From contig UQVT01000132.1 in the NCBI GenBank assembly GCA_900544465.1, positions 1 through 5,298 of the forward strand: DNA of 5,298 nucleotides, read 5' to 3'. The first letter of the stretch is position 1; each line of letters starts with the position of its first letter. Position numbers and translations under genes: made by a program. The stretch is from an uncultured Collinsella sp. (GTDB lineage: Bacteria > Actinomycetota > Coriobacteriia > Coriobacteriales > Coriobacteriaceae). Under the pieces are notes generated by a model that was not told the origin of the DNA, searched no databases, and saw nothing but the letters and a program-made list of their open reading frames with translations. Below, piece by piece: positions 4,880-5,298 of the stretch.

Positions 4880-5257
4880 TTAGCGGCCGCTAAACAGGCG
4901 GCCGAAGAAGTTGACGATACCGTTCTCGCCGTCGCGAATCTGGCCGATCACGGCGCCAATCAGCACAAAGAATGCGATGACGAGCGTGTCCCACAGGCCC
5001 AACGTAAGTACCAGCACGGCGAGGATAAAGCCAGCCACGGCGCCGAGCGTAGTGTTGGGGTGGCGCACGGCGTAGCTCCAGATAGCAGCGCCCGTACCTT
5101 TGATGAGACCCATGGCCTCGTCAAAGTCGTTGACGGCGCTGTCGTGCTGCTCGCCGGCCTCGGGCTTGGTGTCGGCGGACTCGCCTGCTGGCGTAGCGTT
5201 CTGGTCGATCGTCAGGCGCGGCGTGCGGGCGGTCTTGTCTTGGTTGGTATCACTCAC
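4880..5257 (-). CDS. DUF2273 family small integral membrane protein
   Basis: This 125-aa protein carries a DUF2273 domain at its C-terminus. Two hydrophobic helices lie at about 70-88 and 91-106, joined at GLWDT (87-91), and end in GQIRDGENGIVNFFGRLF (105-122), typical of the family. DUF2273 proteins are usually near 60-80 aa and are encoded beside asp23/amaP; their exact role is unknown, probably in the Asp23-AmaP membrane complex (inference). The first 45 residues are an additional polar, likely disordered segment. The start is a GTG at 5257 with GGAGG six bases upstream. It overlaps the stop of the preceding frame by eight bases, so translation is probably coupled. The gene lies directly upstream of the Gls24 gene. 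Confidence 0.88.
   Translation of the reverse strand: MSDTNQDKTARTPRLTIDQNATPAGESADTKPEAGEQHDSAVNDFDEAMGLIKGTGAAIWSYAVRHPNTTLGAVAGFILAVLVLTLGLWDTLVIAFFVLIGAVIGQIRDGENGIVNFFGRLFSGR
4884..4904 (-). other. All-GC stem-loop at the 3' end of the DUF2273 gene
   Basis: CGGCCGC and GCGGCCG (4884-4890 with 4898-4904) flank a 7-base loop, one base before the stop codon. No U-run follows; instead a perfect palindrome AATACGTATT lies at 4872-4881. It may be an mRNA stability or processing element between the DUF2273 and Gls24 coding regions, or simply a result of GC-rich coding. Confidence 0.3.
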
Positions 5258-5298
5258 CGGAAACCTCCACGGTCTGGACGGTAGTCTTGGACGGCAAA
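5250..5298 (-). CDS. C-terminal end of an upstream gene, possibly amaP
   Basis: One minus-strand frame entering from the right edge reads LPSKTTVQTVEVSGE and stops with TGA at 5252-5250, eight bases into the DUF2273 gene. Its third codon positions are mostly G or C (12 of 15), as in the other genes. A competing frame ending at 5254 has poorer third positions. In S. aureus the gene just before the DUF2273 gene is amaP, the membrane anchor of Asp23, so this tail may belong to AmaP or a Gls24 paralogue. Fifteen residues are too few to identify the family. Confidence 0.5.
   Translation of the reverse strand, partial: LPSKTTVQTVEVSGE

Noticed and set aside
4314..4883. Plus-strand frame of 189 codons opposite the Gls24 gene
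   Set aside because: It is the antisense of a confidently assigned Asp23/Gls24 domain and of its acidic codons, with no family likeness of its own.

Overview
The window suggests a high-GC member of the Coriobacteriia (Actinomycetota), most like Collinsella or a close relative. This taxon is an inference from base composition, the GC-ending codons, and the style of its zinc-ribbon membrane proteins and Gls24 operon; no marker gene is present to prove it. Every supported gene lies on the minus strand, so transcription runs from high to low coordinates. The long plus-strand reading frames are shadows of these genes.

Layout in order of transcription. (1) 5298-4216 holds an envelope-stress operon: the C-terminal tail of an upstream gene (possibly AmaP), a DUF2273 small membrane protein, and an Asp23/Gls24 protein, closed by a 14-bp stem-loop terminator. 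This order matches the known amaP-DUF2273-asp23 arrangement in Firmicutes. (2) 4100-3078 encodes a YitT-family membrane protein (YitT membrane core plus C-terminal DUF2179) with a long hydrophilic N-terminus. It has its own candidate promoter in the gap upstream. (3) 2928-1552 encodes a polytopic DUF4013-type membrane protein with an N-terminal zinc ribbon, a Pro/Gln linker and a C-terminal (Ala-Pro)18 tail. It ends in a strong terminator. (4) 1356-189 encodes a second zinc-ribbon membrane protein (DUF4234), translationally coupled to a DUF2752 protein with the CPGCGMTR motif. (5) 188-1 is an apparently non-coding leader with a very GC-rich stem-loop, and perhaps the first codons of another gene running off the left edge.

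The most notable content is the run of uncharacterised membrane proteins in (3) and (4). Two neighbours carry nearly the same four-cysteine ribbon and a proline-rich linker in front of unrelated membrane domains, and the DUF2752 partner carries its own CxxC. Their function is unknown and the idea of a shared assembly is inference. I found no RNA genes, mobile elements, CRISPR arrays or origins.
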